Assembly (NCBI RefSeq): GCF_000423665.1
Contig: NZ_AUIK01000034.1
Span: forward strand, 24,309-88,308
DNA length: 64,000 bases
Direction of reading: 5' to 3'
From: Solirubrobacter soli DSM 22325
GTDB lineage: Bacteria > Actinomycetota > Thermoleophilia > Solirubrobacterales > Solirubrobacteraceae
Each line of letters begins with the position of its first letter. The first letter of the stretch is position 1. The notes below the pieces were generated by a model that saw nothing but the letters and a program-made list of their open reading frames with translations, was not told the origin of the DNA and searched no databases. The position numbers and the translations under genes were made by a program. Positions 45,036 to 53,717 of the stretch are shown here, one piece after another.

Positions 45036-45688
45036 GCGTCCGCGTGCTCGTGGCCGACGATCAGGAACTCGTCCGCACCGGGCTCAGGATGATCCTCGAC
45101 GCACAGCCCGACATCGAGGTGGTGGGCGAAGCCGCAACCGGGCGCGAGGCGGTGGCCCTCGCGCGCGAGCTTCGCCCCGACGTGTGCCTGTTCGACGTCC
45201 GGATGCCGGAGCTTGACGGGATCGAAGCGACCCGGCTGCTCGCCGGGCCCGGCTCGGTCGACCCGATGGCGATCGTGGTCATCACCACCTTCGACCTCGA
45301 CGAATACGTGCACGGCGCCCTCAAAGCGGGCGCTCGCGGCTTCTTGCTCAAGGACGCCGGTCCGGAACTTCTGGTCCAGGCGATCCGATCGGCTGCGAAC
45401 GGCGACGCGCTGATCGCCCCGAGCGTTACGGCCCGGCTGCTGGCAGCGTTCTCAGGCTCACGCCCGGACGCCCCGCCGGCCCAGCCGAGCGAGCCGCTGA
45501 CCGCGCGCGAGGAAGAGGTGCTGGCAAGGGTCGCCGGCGGACGCACGAACGCCGAGATCGCCGACGAGCTGTTCATCAGCCTCAGCACCGCCAAGACCCA
45601 CCTCGCCAGCCTCATGAGCAAGTTGGGGGCTCGCAACCGCGTCGAGCTCGCGATGTGGGCCTACGAAACGGATCGCGTCAAACGCTGA
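45032..45688 (+). CDS. NarL/LuxR-family response regulator
   Basis: The 218-aa protein has a receiver domain (acidic pair in VADDQELVR, phospho-Asp in VCLFDVRMPELDG, Lys in FLLKDAG) and a C-terminal LuxR helix-turn-helix (LTAREEEVLARVAGGRTNAEIADEL with KTHLASLMSKLG). Partner of the overlapping kinase gene. The likely target is the divergent ABC exporter. Confidence 0.92.
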   Translation: MSVRVLVADDQELVRTGLRMILDAQPDIEVVGEAATGREAVALARELRPDVCLFDVRMPELDGIEATRLLAGPGSVDPMAIVVITTFDLDEYVHGALKAGARGFLLKDAGPELLVQAIRSAANGDALIAPSVTARLLAAFSGSRPDAPPAQPSEPLTAREEEVLARVAGGRTNAEIADELFISLSTAKTHLASLMSKLGARNRVELAMWAYETDRVKR

Positions 45689-45867
45689 CCCGGGTCTGCC
45701 ACTACCGCTTCGGACGAGAGAGCCATAGTGGTGCGGCCCGGTTCATGACACAGCAACGCGTCGACGGCCACCGCGTCCAGTCGCCGAGCCGCGGCGGGGG
45801 CTGTTGCCACCCCCAGCGGTTCAGGTCGCGTGGGCGAGCGACCGGCGTCCCGCCGATCGGCGGAGTC

Positions 45868-46101
45868 TTAGACACCGAAGCTGCCGGCGAACGCCGCGGG
45901 CTCGGGGCGTCCCCTGTGGCCGGCCCGCTGCAGGATCGCCGGAACCTCGGGGTCAGACACGCAGGTCTGCCAGCCATCGGCGTCCCAGTCGAAGACGACC
46001 GCACCACTGGAGTCGTGCTGCCTGCGCTTGTCAGCGCCGTCGGTCGAGAAGACCTCGAGGAAGCGGTCGAGATCCTCGTCCTGAGTCGCCGCGAGAAGCA
46101 C
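45868..46101 (-). CDS. short member of a conserved small-protein family (VSDPEVPAI type)
   Basis: This 77-aa protein begins MLLAATQDEDLDRFLEVFST and contains VFDWDADGWQTCVSDPEVPA and GRPEPAAFAG. These segments are familiar from small actinobacterial proteins of about 95 aa that carry an extra FRDP-type segment before FDWD. Here that segment is shorter, suggesting an internal deletion; the frame is kept. I know no function. The start may lie slightly elsewhere. Confidence 0.55.
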   Translation of the reverse strand: MLLAATQDEDLDRFLEVFSTDGADKRRQHDSSGAVVFDWDADGWQTCVSDPEVPAILQRAGHRGRPEPAAFAGSFGV

Positions 46102-46504
46102 TGCGGTCTCCTTTGATTGGTGTGGGGCGCGGACGGTCGTCCGCGGTCACGTGGCGAGGGCCGGCGTGCGGACGACGCGTTCTCGCGGCTCGCTCGTTCC
46201 GAGCGTGTCGACGACCTCGACGCGGCCGTCGCGGGCGCGCGCGATGTACATGTTCATGCGCGCATGGTGCTGGCCTGGAACCATCGACGCGGGGCCACTC
46301 GCAACAGGCTCGGGCGTCCTCTTCCGACGCGGTGCCGTCGATGCAGACGAGAAGGGCGGGCACCTATCGACAGGAACGAGTTGCGCTCGACTTGTTCAGG
46401 TCGGCGGCTACGAGCGCGATCATTCTCGTGCACCACTTCGATGGCGCGCCATCGCCTCACGATGCACATGACATCTGTCACTACCGGCGCGGCCGGGGGA
46501 GGCG
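46102..46504. other. gene-poor stretch before the ligase gene
   Basis: No convincing gene. A 36-aa minus-strand frame (about 46148-46258, MNMYIARARDGRVEVVDTLG) looks protein-like but is too short to support. The ligase promoter lies at the right end. Confidence 0.35.
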
Positions 46505-46510
46505 TACGGT
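46505..46510 (+). promoter_or_regulatory. -10 element (TACGGT) of the ligase gene
   Basis: TACGGT lies 6 nt before the ATG at 46517, identical in sequence and spacing to the kinase promoter at 43875. Confidence 0.5.
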
Positions 46511-46516
46511 CGCCGC

Positions 46517-47941
46517 ATGATCTGGCGCGGCGAGCCCTCCTTCACCCCGGAGCCCGCGCTCGTCGACGAGGAGATCCTGCGCGCGGCCGTGCGCTACGCG
46601 CCGAGGGTCGCCGTCGCCGACGCGAGCAGCGGGCGCACCCTCACCTTCGGGCAGCTCGCGGACGGTGTACGGCGGCTCGCAGCGGGTCTCGCGGACCGCG
46701 GCATCGGGCGCGGTGACGTGGTCGCGATCACGGCTCCCAACGGGCCCGACTACGCGGTCGCGCTCTTCGGGGCGCTCCACGCGGGTGCCGGCGTGGCGAG
46801 CGCAAACCCCGCGCTGACGGCGACGGAGCGCGAGCACCTGTTCGCGCTCTGCTCCCCGCGGCTCGTGTTCACCGACGGGTTGGACATGCTCGGCGAGTTG
46901 CTGGCCGCGCCGCGGCCCGCGGCGCCCGACCGCGACCCGGATGACCTCGCGATGCTCTTCCCCTCCAGTGGCACGACCGGGCTGCCGAAGCTCGCCATGC
47001 ACACGCACGCGACGACGACCGCCTTCATGCACGCGTTCGCGATGGCGCCGTGGGCGCAGGTCGAACCGGCGGATGTCGTCGCCGTCGCGATCCCGTTCCC
47101 GCACCTCTTCGGCTCGGCGGTCCTCACGCATGCGCTGCGCAACGGCGCCACGGTGGTCACGCTCCGGCATTTCGACCTGGAAGCGTTCCTGCGCGCGCTC
47201 CAGGATCACGCGGCCACGGTCGTCCCCGCGACACCGCCGCTGCTCGCCGCGCTTGCTTACCACCCGCTCGTCGACCGGCTCGATCTGAGCGCGGTCCGGC
47301 ACGTGATCACGAGCGCCGCGCCGGCCGCGCCAGAGCTGCAGGAGGCGGTCGAGGCGCGGCTCGGCTGCGTCGTCGGCGACTACCTCGGGCTCACCGAGGC
47401 GTGGTGCGTCGCGCCGGCGGCGAACCCGGTTGTGCGCGGCTCGGTCGGACGACTCGGTCCGAACCTCGAGGCGATGATCGTCGACCCGGAGAGCGGAGCG
47501 CGCCTCGGCGCCGGCGAGCATGGCGAGTTGTGGGTGCGCGGCCCGCAGGTGATGACCGGCTATGTCGGCCACGACCCACGCGACCGCGACGGCTGGTACG
47601 CGAGCGGCGACCTGTGCCGCTTGGACGCTGCCGGGAACCTGTACGTGATCGATCGCCTCAAGGAGCTGATCAAGGTCGGCGGCTGCAGCGTCGCGCCTGC
47701 TGAGGTCGAACGCGAACTGGTCGCGCATCCCGCGGTTGCCGACGCCGCCGTCGTGGGTCGGCCCGACGCCGAGTTGGGCGAGGTCCCCGTCGCCTACGTC
47801 GCGCTCGACGGTTCTGCGGAGGACCTCGACGCGTGGCTCGCGGAGCGGCTCGCGCCATGGAAGCGTCCGCGCGAGGTCGTCGTCGTCGAGCGCGTGCCGC
47901 GCTCACCGGCCGGCAAGCTCCTGCGGCGATCCTTCGCCTAG
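46517..47941 (+). CDS. AMP-dependent acyl-CoA synthetase/ligase, 4-coumarate-CoA-ligase-like
   Basis: This 474-aa ANL-superfamily enzyme has the P-loop LFPSSGTTGLPK, YLGLTEAW (motif A5), GWYASGDLCRLD (Asp of the hinge region), the RLKELIKVGG hinge and the catalytic C-terminal Lys in RSPAGKLLRRSF. It activates a carboxylic acid as an acyl-adenylate and most likely forms a CoA thioester. It is slightly short for 4CL (about 530 aa). The stop overlaps the convergent MalT-like regulator. Confidence 0.88.
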   Translation: MIWRGEPSFTPEPALVDEEILRAAVRYAPRVAVADASSGRTLTFGQLADGVRRLAAGLADRGIGRGDVVAITAPNGPDYAVALFGALHAGAGVASANPALTATEREHLFALCSPRLVFTDGLDMLGELLAAPRPAAPDRDPDDLAMLFPSSGTTGLPKLAMHTHATTTAFMHAFAMAPWAQVEPADVVAVAIPFPHLFGSAVLTHALRNGATVVTLRHFDLEAFLRALQDHAATVVPATPPLLAALAYHPLVDRLDLSAVRHVITSAAPAAPELQEAVEARLGCVVGDYLGLTEAWCVAPAANPVVRGSVGRLGPNLEAMIVDPESGARLGAGEHGELWVRGPQVMTGYVGHDPRDRDGWYASGDLCRLDAAGNLYVIDRLKELIKVGGCSVAPAEVERELVAHPAVADAAVVGRPDAELGEVPVAYVALDGSAEDLDAWLAERLAPWKRPREVVVVERVPRSPAGKLLRRSFA

Positions 47942-50328
47942 TCCGGGAGGAGCCGCCCGAGCTCGGCCCGGCGCGACACGCCGAGCTTCGCGAAGGCGGT
48001 CGAGAGGTAGTTGCGCACCGTCCCGTCGGAGAGGTAGAGGCGCGCGCCGATCTCGCGGTTCGTCAGCCCGCCGGCGGCGAGTTCGACGACCTCGCGCTCA
48101 CGCGAGGTGAGCGGGGCCAGCGCGCCGGGTCGACGGCCCGGTAGCGCCGCGGCGCGCGCGCCGACCCGGGCGAGGCCGTGTTCCTCGCACACGCGCCGCG
48201 CCCGCGCAGCGCAGCCCGCGTCACACCACAGCTCGGCGGCAAGGACGACCCGCGGCGCGCGCTCATAGAGGGCGGCCGCGGCCTGGAAGTGGCGCGTCAC
48301 GTCCGCGCCGGGCGCGGTGAAGGCCTGGACGGCCTCGGCCGCGGCCATCACCCCGGGCCCTGAGGCGACGCGCACGAGGTCCGCGATCCGGCGGCGGGCG
48401 AGCGCCTTTGCCTCGTCGTCGCCTGCCGCGGCGCCGGCGCGCGCGAGCACGTAGGCGGAGTCCGCGGCGACGTCGCTGAACGGTTCGGGCGCGAGCGCGT
48501 CCAGCCGGCGTACCGTCCGCAGCGCGGCCGCCGCGCGCCCCGCGTGGGCCTCGCACACCGCGCGGACGTTGAGCACGTGCGCGCCTGTCACGGCGCGGCC
48601 GAGCGGGTCGAAGTCGAACTCGGTGAGCATCGCGTCGGTGCCCGCGGCGAGCATCGCGAGCCCGCCCTCGGCATCTCCCTGCTCGAACTCGCGGTAGCCG
48701 TCGACGATCGCCAGCATCGAGGGCTCTTCACCCAGCGCGGCCTTCATCGTGTCGACGCCCTCGCCGATCTGGCCCGTCATCAGCAGCGTGTTCGCGAGCG
48801 CGACTTGCCCTGGTCGGCGGACGGCGTCGGCGTCATGGCCGCCGATCGCCACCGCGCGCCGCTGCAGGTCCAGGCACTCGAGCGCATGGCCCTGCGCGAA
48901 GCGCGCGACGGCGCGGATGGTCAGCACGCGGCTCTCGCGGCCAGGGTCGGCGCGCACGTCGTCGAACGCGAGCGCCTCCTCGAGCAGCGCGTCGCCGCGC
49001 TCGAACTCACCAAGCGTGAGCAGCGTCATGCGCGCGGCGCGGGCGAGGGCCATGCCATCGCGCCGCTCGCGAGCGGTCTCGACAGCTGCCGCCACGAGGT
49101 GGCTGGCACTCGCGCGCTCGCCTGTGGCCATCGCCGCTTGGGCGTCGACGAGCAGCCGCTCGACCGGTTCGTCGCGGATCGCCGCCGAGCGCCGTACGTG
49201 CCGGTAGTCGAAGGCGGGGTCGAGCCGCATGCGCACGGCGCGGTCCCGCCGCCCGGCGGCGATATAGGCGCGCTCCGCCGCTACAAGCCAACGCCGCATG
49301 GCGGCGAGCTCGCCGATCCGCGCCGCGTTCACCGCCGCCTCCTCGTAGAGCTCCGCGGGCTGCGGGCGGCGCAGCGCGATCTCGAAGCACTCGAAGGCGC
49401 GCCGCGTCGCGCCCTGCGCGCGCAGGTCGGCCGCCGCCTCGCGCGCGATTACGGCGGCCCGCTCGACTTCGCCCGCCGCGGCCCAGTGGCGCGCGACCCG
49501 GTCCGGCGGCCCATCGAGCGCCGCTGCGAGCCGCCCGTGCCAGCGGGCCTGCTCCTCCGGCCCGAGCCGCGCGCGCAGCGCCTCGCCGACCAGCGCGTGC
49601 CGCAGTGCCATCGCCTCGCCCACCAGGCCGGCGTCCACGAGCGCCGCCCAGGCGGCGTCAACGTCCTCCACAAGCTGGGCGGCCACCGCCGGCGGGAGCG
49701 CCTCGTCGGCGACAGCGAGCGCGCAGGCCAGCTCGCGCGCACTCGCAGGCAGCACGTCCAGCTGCCGCGTCACGGCCTCGACGACCGTCCATGGGACCGT
49801 TCCGGCGCTCGCCAGCAGCTGCTCTGCCCAGAACGGATTGCCACCGCTGCGCGCGTAGACGTCCGCCGCCGCGTAGCGCCCCATCGCGGCCGCCATCTGC
49901 TCGAAGCCCGCCGGCGAGAGCGGCAGCAGCCGCAGCTCGAACCCGCGGGCGACCAGGTCGGCGAGCGCGCGCACCTCGGCGCTGCCGGCCGGTTGGACCC
50001 CGAGCTGGAACGTGAGCACGGTCAGGACGTTCGGTTCGCCCACCGCCGCGAGCGTGGCGGGATCGAGGAAGTGCGCGTCCTCCAGAATCAGCGCGAGCGG
50101 CCGCGCGCTGGGCAGCGTCCGCAACGCGCCGCGCGTGCGCGTGATCGTCACGGTGGCGACGGTCCACGGCTCCGGCAGCGAGGCGGCGAACTCCTGAGCA
50201 AGCCGGGACTTGCCGGTTCCCGCCTCGCCGGTGATCACGACGACGCCTTCCCGGCCATCGCTGGCGAGCCGGGAAAGCGTTCGGAGCTCGTCGTCACGCT
50301 CCACCAGGACGGGGCAGCGCGTCGCCAC
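47938..50328 (-). CDS. LuxR-family ATP-binding regulator (MalT/LAL type)
   Basis: The 796-aa protein has an N-terminal P-loop ATPase (VVITGEAGTGKSRLAQEF), a short Walker-B-like LALILEDAHFLDP, a long helical TPR-like middle, and a C-terminal LuxR helix-turn-helix (LTSREREVVELAAGGLTNREIGARL). Large ATP-binding LuxR regulators sense a small ligand and activate a pathway. It may control the convergent ligase or another locus. The GTG at 50328 follows TAAAGT by 6 nt. Confidence 0.88.
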   Translation of the reverse strand: MATRCPVLVERDDELRTLSRLASDGREGVVVITGEAGTGKSRLAQEFAASLPEPWTVATVTITRTRGALRTLPSARPLALILEDAHFLDPATLAAVGEPNVLTVLTFQLGVQPAGSAEVRALADLVARGFELRLLPLSPAGFEQMAAAMGRYAAADVYARSGGNPFWAEQLLASAGTVPWTVVEAVTRQLDVLPASARELACALAVADEALPPAVAAQLVEDVDAAWAALVDAGLVGEAMALRHALVGEALRARLGPEEQARWHGRLAAALDGPPDRVARHWAAAGEVERAAVIAREAAADLRAQGATRRAFECFEIALRRPQPAELYEEAAVNAARIGELAAMRRWLVAAERAYIAAGRRDRAVRMRLDPAFDYRHVRRSAAIRDEPVERLLVDAQAAMATGERASASHLVAAAVETARERRDGMALARAARMTLLTLGEFERGDALLEEALAFDDVRADPGRESRVLTIRAVARFAQGHALECLDLQRRAVAIGGHDADAVRRPGQVALANTLLMTGQIGEGVDTMKAALGEEPSMLAIVDGYREFEQGDAEGGLAMLAAGTDAMLTEFDFDPLGRAVTGAHVLNVRAVCEAHAGRAAAALRTVRRLDALAPEPFSDVAADSAYVLARAGAAAGDDEAKALARRRIADLVRVASGPGVMAAAEAVQAFTAPGADVTRHFQAAAALYERAPRVVLAAELWCDAGCAARARRVCEEHGLARVGARAAALPGRRPGALAPLTSREREVVELAAGGLTNREIGARLYLSDGTVRNYLSTAFAKLGVSRRAELGRLLPD

Positions 50329-50334
50329 GCGACG

Positions 50335-50340
50335 ACTTTA
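50335..50340 (-). promoter_or_regulatory. -10 element (TAAAGT) of the MalT-like regulator
   Basis: On the minus strand TAAAGT lies 6 nt before the GTG at 50328, with no Shine-Dalgarno. Confidence 0.5.
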
Positions 50341-50521
50341 CCGCGACGTTGTCGACTCCGGTTGAGCTCTACAGACGAAGGCTCCACGTCTGTCGAAATG
50401 CCGCCTGCGAGGAGATCTTGCGCGTTCCATACCACGCGAGCGCGACCGGCGTCTCGGCGCTGCCAAAGCAGCAGCCACCGGGTGATGAACAAATCGTGCG
50501 CGTCAGGAACGATCCGTTCAT

Positions 50522-50599
50522 CACCCCCCCCGAGCGCGAGCCGGGGGGTGGCAAGGAAAACCTAACTCAGAGGACGGTTCTCCTCGCCACCCCCCCCGG
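50522..50599. repeat. alternating hairpin arms between divergent regulators
   Basis: The central arm (50541-50562, CCGGGGGGTGGCAAGGAAAACC) can pair with a right arm (50576-50599) over about 22 bp with two mismatches and a 13-nt loop, or its G-run can pair with an earlier C-run arm at 50522-50531. The two pairings are mutually exclusive. The structure lies in the roughly 490-bp gap between the MalT-like and SARP-like genes, in which I see no gene. Confidence 0.55.
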
Positions 50600-50808
50600 C
50601 GGCAAGGGCCAACACCAAGCCGTGGCGCGGCCGCTGCTCCGTTCGCGTGGATGCGTCAGCGATGACGCGATGCTCCAACTGGGAACGGCGAGGCTCTCCC
50701 CGTCGGCCGAGGCAAGCGATTGCCGTGGGTCGCGCGGGGTCACCCGGCACGAGTGCGTCGACGCAGCAGCGGCGCTCTCCGAAGGTGTACGAGAGACTCG
50801 AGACGAGC

Positions 50809-50814
50809 TAGGCT
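50809..50814 (+). promoter_or_regulatory. -10 element (TAGGCT) of the SARP-like gene
   Basis: TAGGCT lies 8 nt before the GTG at 50823, with no Shine-Dalgarno. Confidence 0.45.
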
Positions 50815-50822
50815 CGCCGCGC

Positions 50823-52418
50823 GTGGGAGTCGAGTTCCGTGTACTCGGGCCACTGGAGGCGATCGTGGACGGCGTGCAGGTACGTCTCGGGGGCCCGCGT
50901 CAAAGGGCGCTGCTGGCGATTCTGCTCGTGCAGGCGAACGAGGTCGTTCCTGTCACGCGACTCGTGGACGAGGTCTGGGGTGACGATCCTCCGGTCACCG
51001 CGGACAACGTGCTGCAGACGTACGTCTCGCAGCTGCGCAAGGTGCTGGGCCGTGAGGCGATCGCGACCCGTGGACGTGGCTACGTCGCGGCGGTCCAGGA
51101 AGGCGCGCTCGACCTGCGCGTGTTCGAGCGCCGGGCGAGCACGGGTGCGCGTGCGCTCGCCGACGGGCGCTTCGGCATCGCGGCGGTGGAGCTCCGCGCT
51201 GCGCTGGCGCTCTGGCGCGGGCCGGCGCTCGCCGATCTCGCCGACGAGCCGCCTGTGCGAACGGTCGCGGCACGTCTGGACGAGCTGCGCCTGATCGCGT
51301 CCGAGCGCGCGATCGACGCGGACCTCGCGTGCGGGCGTGACGTGGAGCTGGTCGCCGAGCTTGAGGCGCTGGTCGCGCGGCATCCGCTGCACGAGCGCTT
51401 TCGGGCGCAGCAGATGGTGGCGCTCTACCGGTGTGGTCGTCAGGCGGAGGCGCTCGAGGCCTTCCATGCCGCGCGCAGCACGCTCGTGGCCGAGCTCGGC
51501 ATCGAGCCGGGCACGGCGTTGCGCGATGTGCAGCGCGCGATCCTCGAGCACGATCCCGCGCTGGCGACGGCGCGGGCGTCCGCGGGATCGGCCGCGCCCA
51601 TCGCCGACGATCCCCATCGCATCATGGCCGCGGCCTTCAGGCACACCGCGGAGTCCGCGCTCGTCGCGCTGGGCGCGCAACTCGCCGAGGGCGACGAGCG
51701 CGAGCTGGTGGTGGCCGCGTCGGTCGCGAGCGTGGCTGAGCTCGGCGACGCCGTGCTGCGCCTGGAGGCGTTCCGCGACCAGCTGGGCGGCGAGGGGGTG
51801 ACGGCCCGCACGGCGGCGTTCACCTCGGTCACGCCGGGGCACGACTTCGCCCGCCTCGCGTACGAGCAGGACGTCGAGTTGCTCGTCGTCGACGCTCCCG
51901 ATGGGCTGCTCGAGGACGCGCGGCTGCTTGCTCTGCTGGACGACGCGCCGTGCGATGTCGCCATCCTGGTCGGCGCGCGGGCACCCGGTCCCGGGCCCGT
52001 CCTGGTGCCGTTCTCGGGGTCCGAGCACGACTGGGCGGCGATCGAGCTCGGCGCTTGGCTGGCCCGTGCCTCCCGGCGGGTCCTGCAACTCGCGGGCGCG
52101 AGCACCGGTAGTGCCGGCCGCGACGCGAGCCGGCTGCTCGCCAGCGCGTCGCTCGCCGTGCAGCGAGGGCTCGGCATCGCTCCCGAGCCGCTGATCGTCG
52201 AGCCCTCGCCGCAGGCCCTCGTGGCCGCTGCGCGCTCCGCGGGGATCGTCGTGGTCGGGCTCACGGATCGCTGGCGGATGACGGGTCTGGGACGAACTCG
52301 CACCGCGCTGGCGGTCGAGCCCGACCTGACGACGGTGCTCGTGCGCCGTGGCCTGCGACCCGGCGGCCTGACTCCGCGCGACGACGGCACGCGTTTCACC
52401 TGGACGATCGCCGGATGA
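50823..52418 (+). CDS. SARP/BTAD regulator with a C-terminal USP-like domain
   Basis: This 531-aa protein has a winged-helix OmpR-type DNA-binding domain (FRVLGPLEAIVDGVQVRLGG, then TYVSQLRKVLG), the BTAD domain (about 95-245, FRAQQMVALYRCGRQAEALEAF and ELGIEPGTALRDVQRAIL), and a C-terminal half (about 285-530) that looks like one or two universal-stress-protein-type alpha/beta folds (VVAASVASVAEL; SAGIVVVGLTDRWRMTGLG). The last domain may be a nucleotide or ligand sensor. Convergent with the lipoprotein/kinase pair; the stops are adjacent. Confidence 0.85.
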   Translation: MGVEFRVLGPLEAIVDGVQVRLGGPRQRALLAILLVQANEVVPVTRLVDEVWGDDPPVTADNVLQTYVSQLRKVLGREAIATRGRGYVAAVQEGALDLRVFERRASTGARALADGRFGIAAVELRAALALWRGPALADLADEPPVRTVAARLDELRLIASERAIDADLACGRDVELVAELEALVARHPLHERFRAQQMVALYRCGRQAEALEAFHAARSTLVAELGIEPGTALRDVQRAILEHDPALATARASAGSAAPIADDPHRIMAAAFRHTAESALVALGAQLAEGDERELVVAASVASVAELGDAVLRLEAFRDQLGGEGVTARTAAFTSVTPGHDFARLAYEQDVELLVVDAPDGLLEDARLLALLDDAPCDVAILVGARAPGPGPVLVPFSGSEHDWAAIELGAWLARASRRVLQLAGASTGSAGRDASRLLASASLAVQRGLGIAPEPLIVEPSPQALVAAARSAGIVVVGLTDRWRMTGLGRTRTALAVEPDLTTVLVRRGLRPGGLTPRDDGTRFTWTIAG

Positions 52419-53717
52419 TCACCTCGCCCACGGAGGAGGGGGTGCGCGCCGGCACGCCTCACCGGCGTAACTGGGCACATAATCCGCCGGCAGCAGGCCG
52501 CCGACAGACTGATCGACCCCGGGCACGGTCAGCACGGGTGTGAGCTCGGGCAGGCCGGCGGCCGACTCACGGCCGAGGCGCACCACGTTCGCCGAGACCA
52601 CGGCCTGGCGGTGGTCGTCCATGCGCACCGGGACGCCGAGGAGCGTCGTGCGCAGGTGCGAGAGCTGTGCCCGCAGCCGCCGACGCCCGCCGGAGAGATC
52701 GCCGTGCACTTGCTCGAAGGCCCGCAGCACGGACTCGACCGCGGTGTAGTAGTTCATCACCGCCGCATCGCGCGGCTCGCCCGCCGGCGTACTCGGATAC
52801 GCCCGGGCGTACTCGCGCAGGTATCTCCGGAAGTCCGGCGACGTCTGCGCCGCGTACGACGCCGCGACCACGCCCTCGAGCCCTGGCACGTGGCGGAAGA
52901 GGTTCGGGGAGCCGCTGACCTCGGCCCCGAGCACGACGGCATCCTTCCCGCGCCGCGCCAGCGCCTTGAGGATGTCGGGAGTCACGGTCATGAACGATCC
53001 GAACACGGCGACGCCGTCGGCGTCCCGCGGGATGCGGCGCAAGAGCTTCCGCGGTCGCTGCGCCGGGATTGGCAGCCGGCGCTGCCGAACCCGCCCTCCG
53101 AGCGCACAGAACTCGCGCACGAAGGCCGCCTCCGCGTTCCAGCCGGTCCACACCTCGTCGGGCATCACCGCCACAGTTCGCCACCCGAGCCGGCGGAAGG
53201 CGTAGGTCGCCAGCCCGGCCACACCTTGCCCGTAGTCGGCCGCGACCCGGTAGAGGTTGGGCGCCGGCCGCTGGAGCGTGACCTCTCGCGGGCCATTGGC
53301 GGCGACGATGAACGGCACCTGCGGATAACGCCGCGCGAGCTCGCGCAGCGCAAGCCCGTCCAGCGCGACCGGGCCGCCCGCCACGACGATGTCGACGCGC
53401 TCGCGCTCGACGAGCCGGCGCGCCGTCTCCATGAGCGTGCTGAACTCGCCCGACTCGCTGCAGCCGCGCACGATCTCCACGCGCCGCCCGGCCGCGTTCC
53501 CGCCCTCCAAGCCATCGCCCGGCCGCTTCCCCGCCGGCCGGCCGCCACGCGCGATCAGCGGCAGCTCGGCGGCCGCGAGCTCCCCGTCCGCCACCGCCCG
53601 GAACACGCCGACACAGTCGACGATCACCCCGATCCGCAGGGGTCGTGGCGGGCTGTCGCCGCACGCCGCCGCGGCGAGCACCACGGCGGCCGCCGCCGCC
53701 CAGCGCTTACCGCGCAT
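52419..53717 (-). CDS. substrate-binding-protein-like lipoprotein (Leu/Ile/Val type)
   Basis: The 432-aa exported protein has a lipobox (AAAC, Cys19) and a type-1 periplasmic binding fold of the branched-chain-amino-acid kind (IGVIVDCVGVFRAVADGELAAAELP; VDIVVAGGPVALDG; NLYRVAADYGQGVAGLATYAFRRLG). No ABC permease or ATPase is nearby. The gene overlaps the Ser/Thr kinase gene by 11 nt (kinase first), so it probably serves as an extracellular sensor for the kinase rather than for transport. Confidence 0.82.
   Translation of the reverse strand: MRGKRWAAAAAVVLAAAACGDSPPRPLRIGVIVDCVGVFRAVADGELAAAELPLIARGGRPAGKRPGDGLEGGNAAGRRVEIVRGCSESGEFSTLMETARRLVERERVDIVVAGGPVALDGLALRELARRYPQVPFIVAANGPREVTLQRPAPNLYRVAADYGQGVAGLATYAFRRLGWRTVAVMPDEVWTGWNAEAAFVREFCALGGRVRQRRLPIPAQRPRKLLRRIPRDADGVAVFGSFMTVTPDILKALARRGKDAVVLGAEVSGSPNLFRHVPGLEGVVAASYAAQTSPDFRRYLREYARAYPSTPAGEPRDAAVMNYYTAVESVLRAFEQVHGDLSGGRRRLRAQLSHLRTTLLGVPVRMDDHRQAVVSANVVRLGRESAAGLPELTPVLTVPGVDQSVGGLLPADYVPSYAGEACRRAPPPPWAR

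Noticed and set aside
48544..50565. 673-codon plus-strand open frame
   Set aside because: Antisense to the MalT-like regulator, whose P-loop and LuxR HTH are unmistakable.
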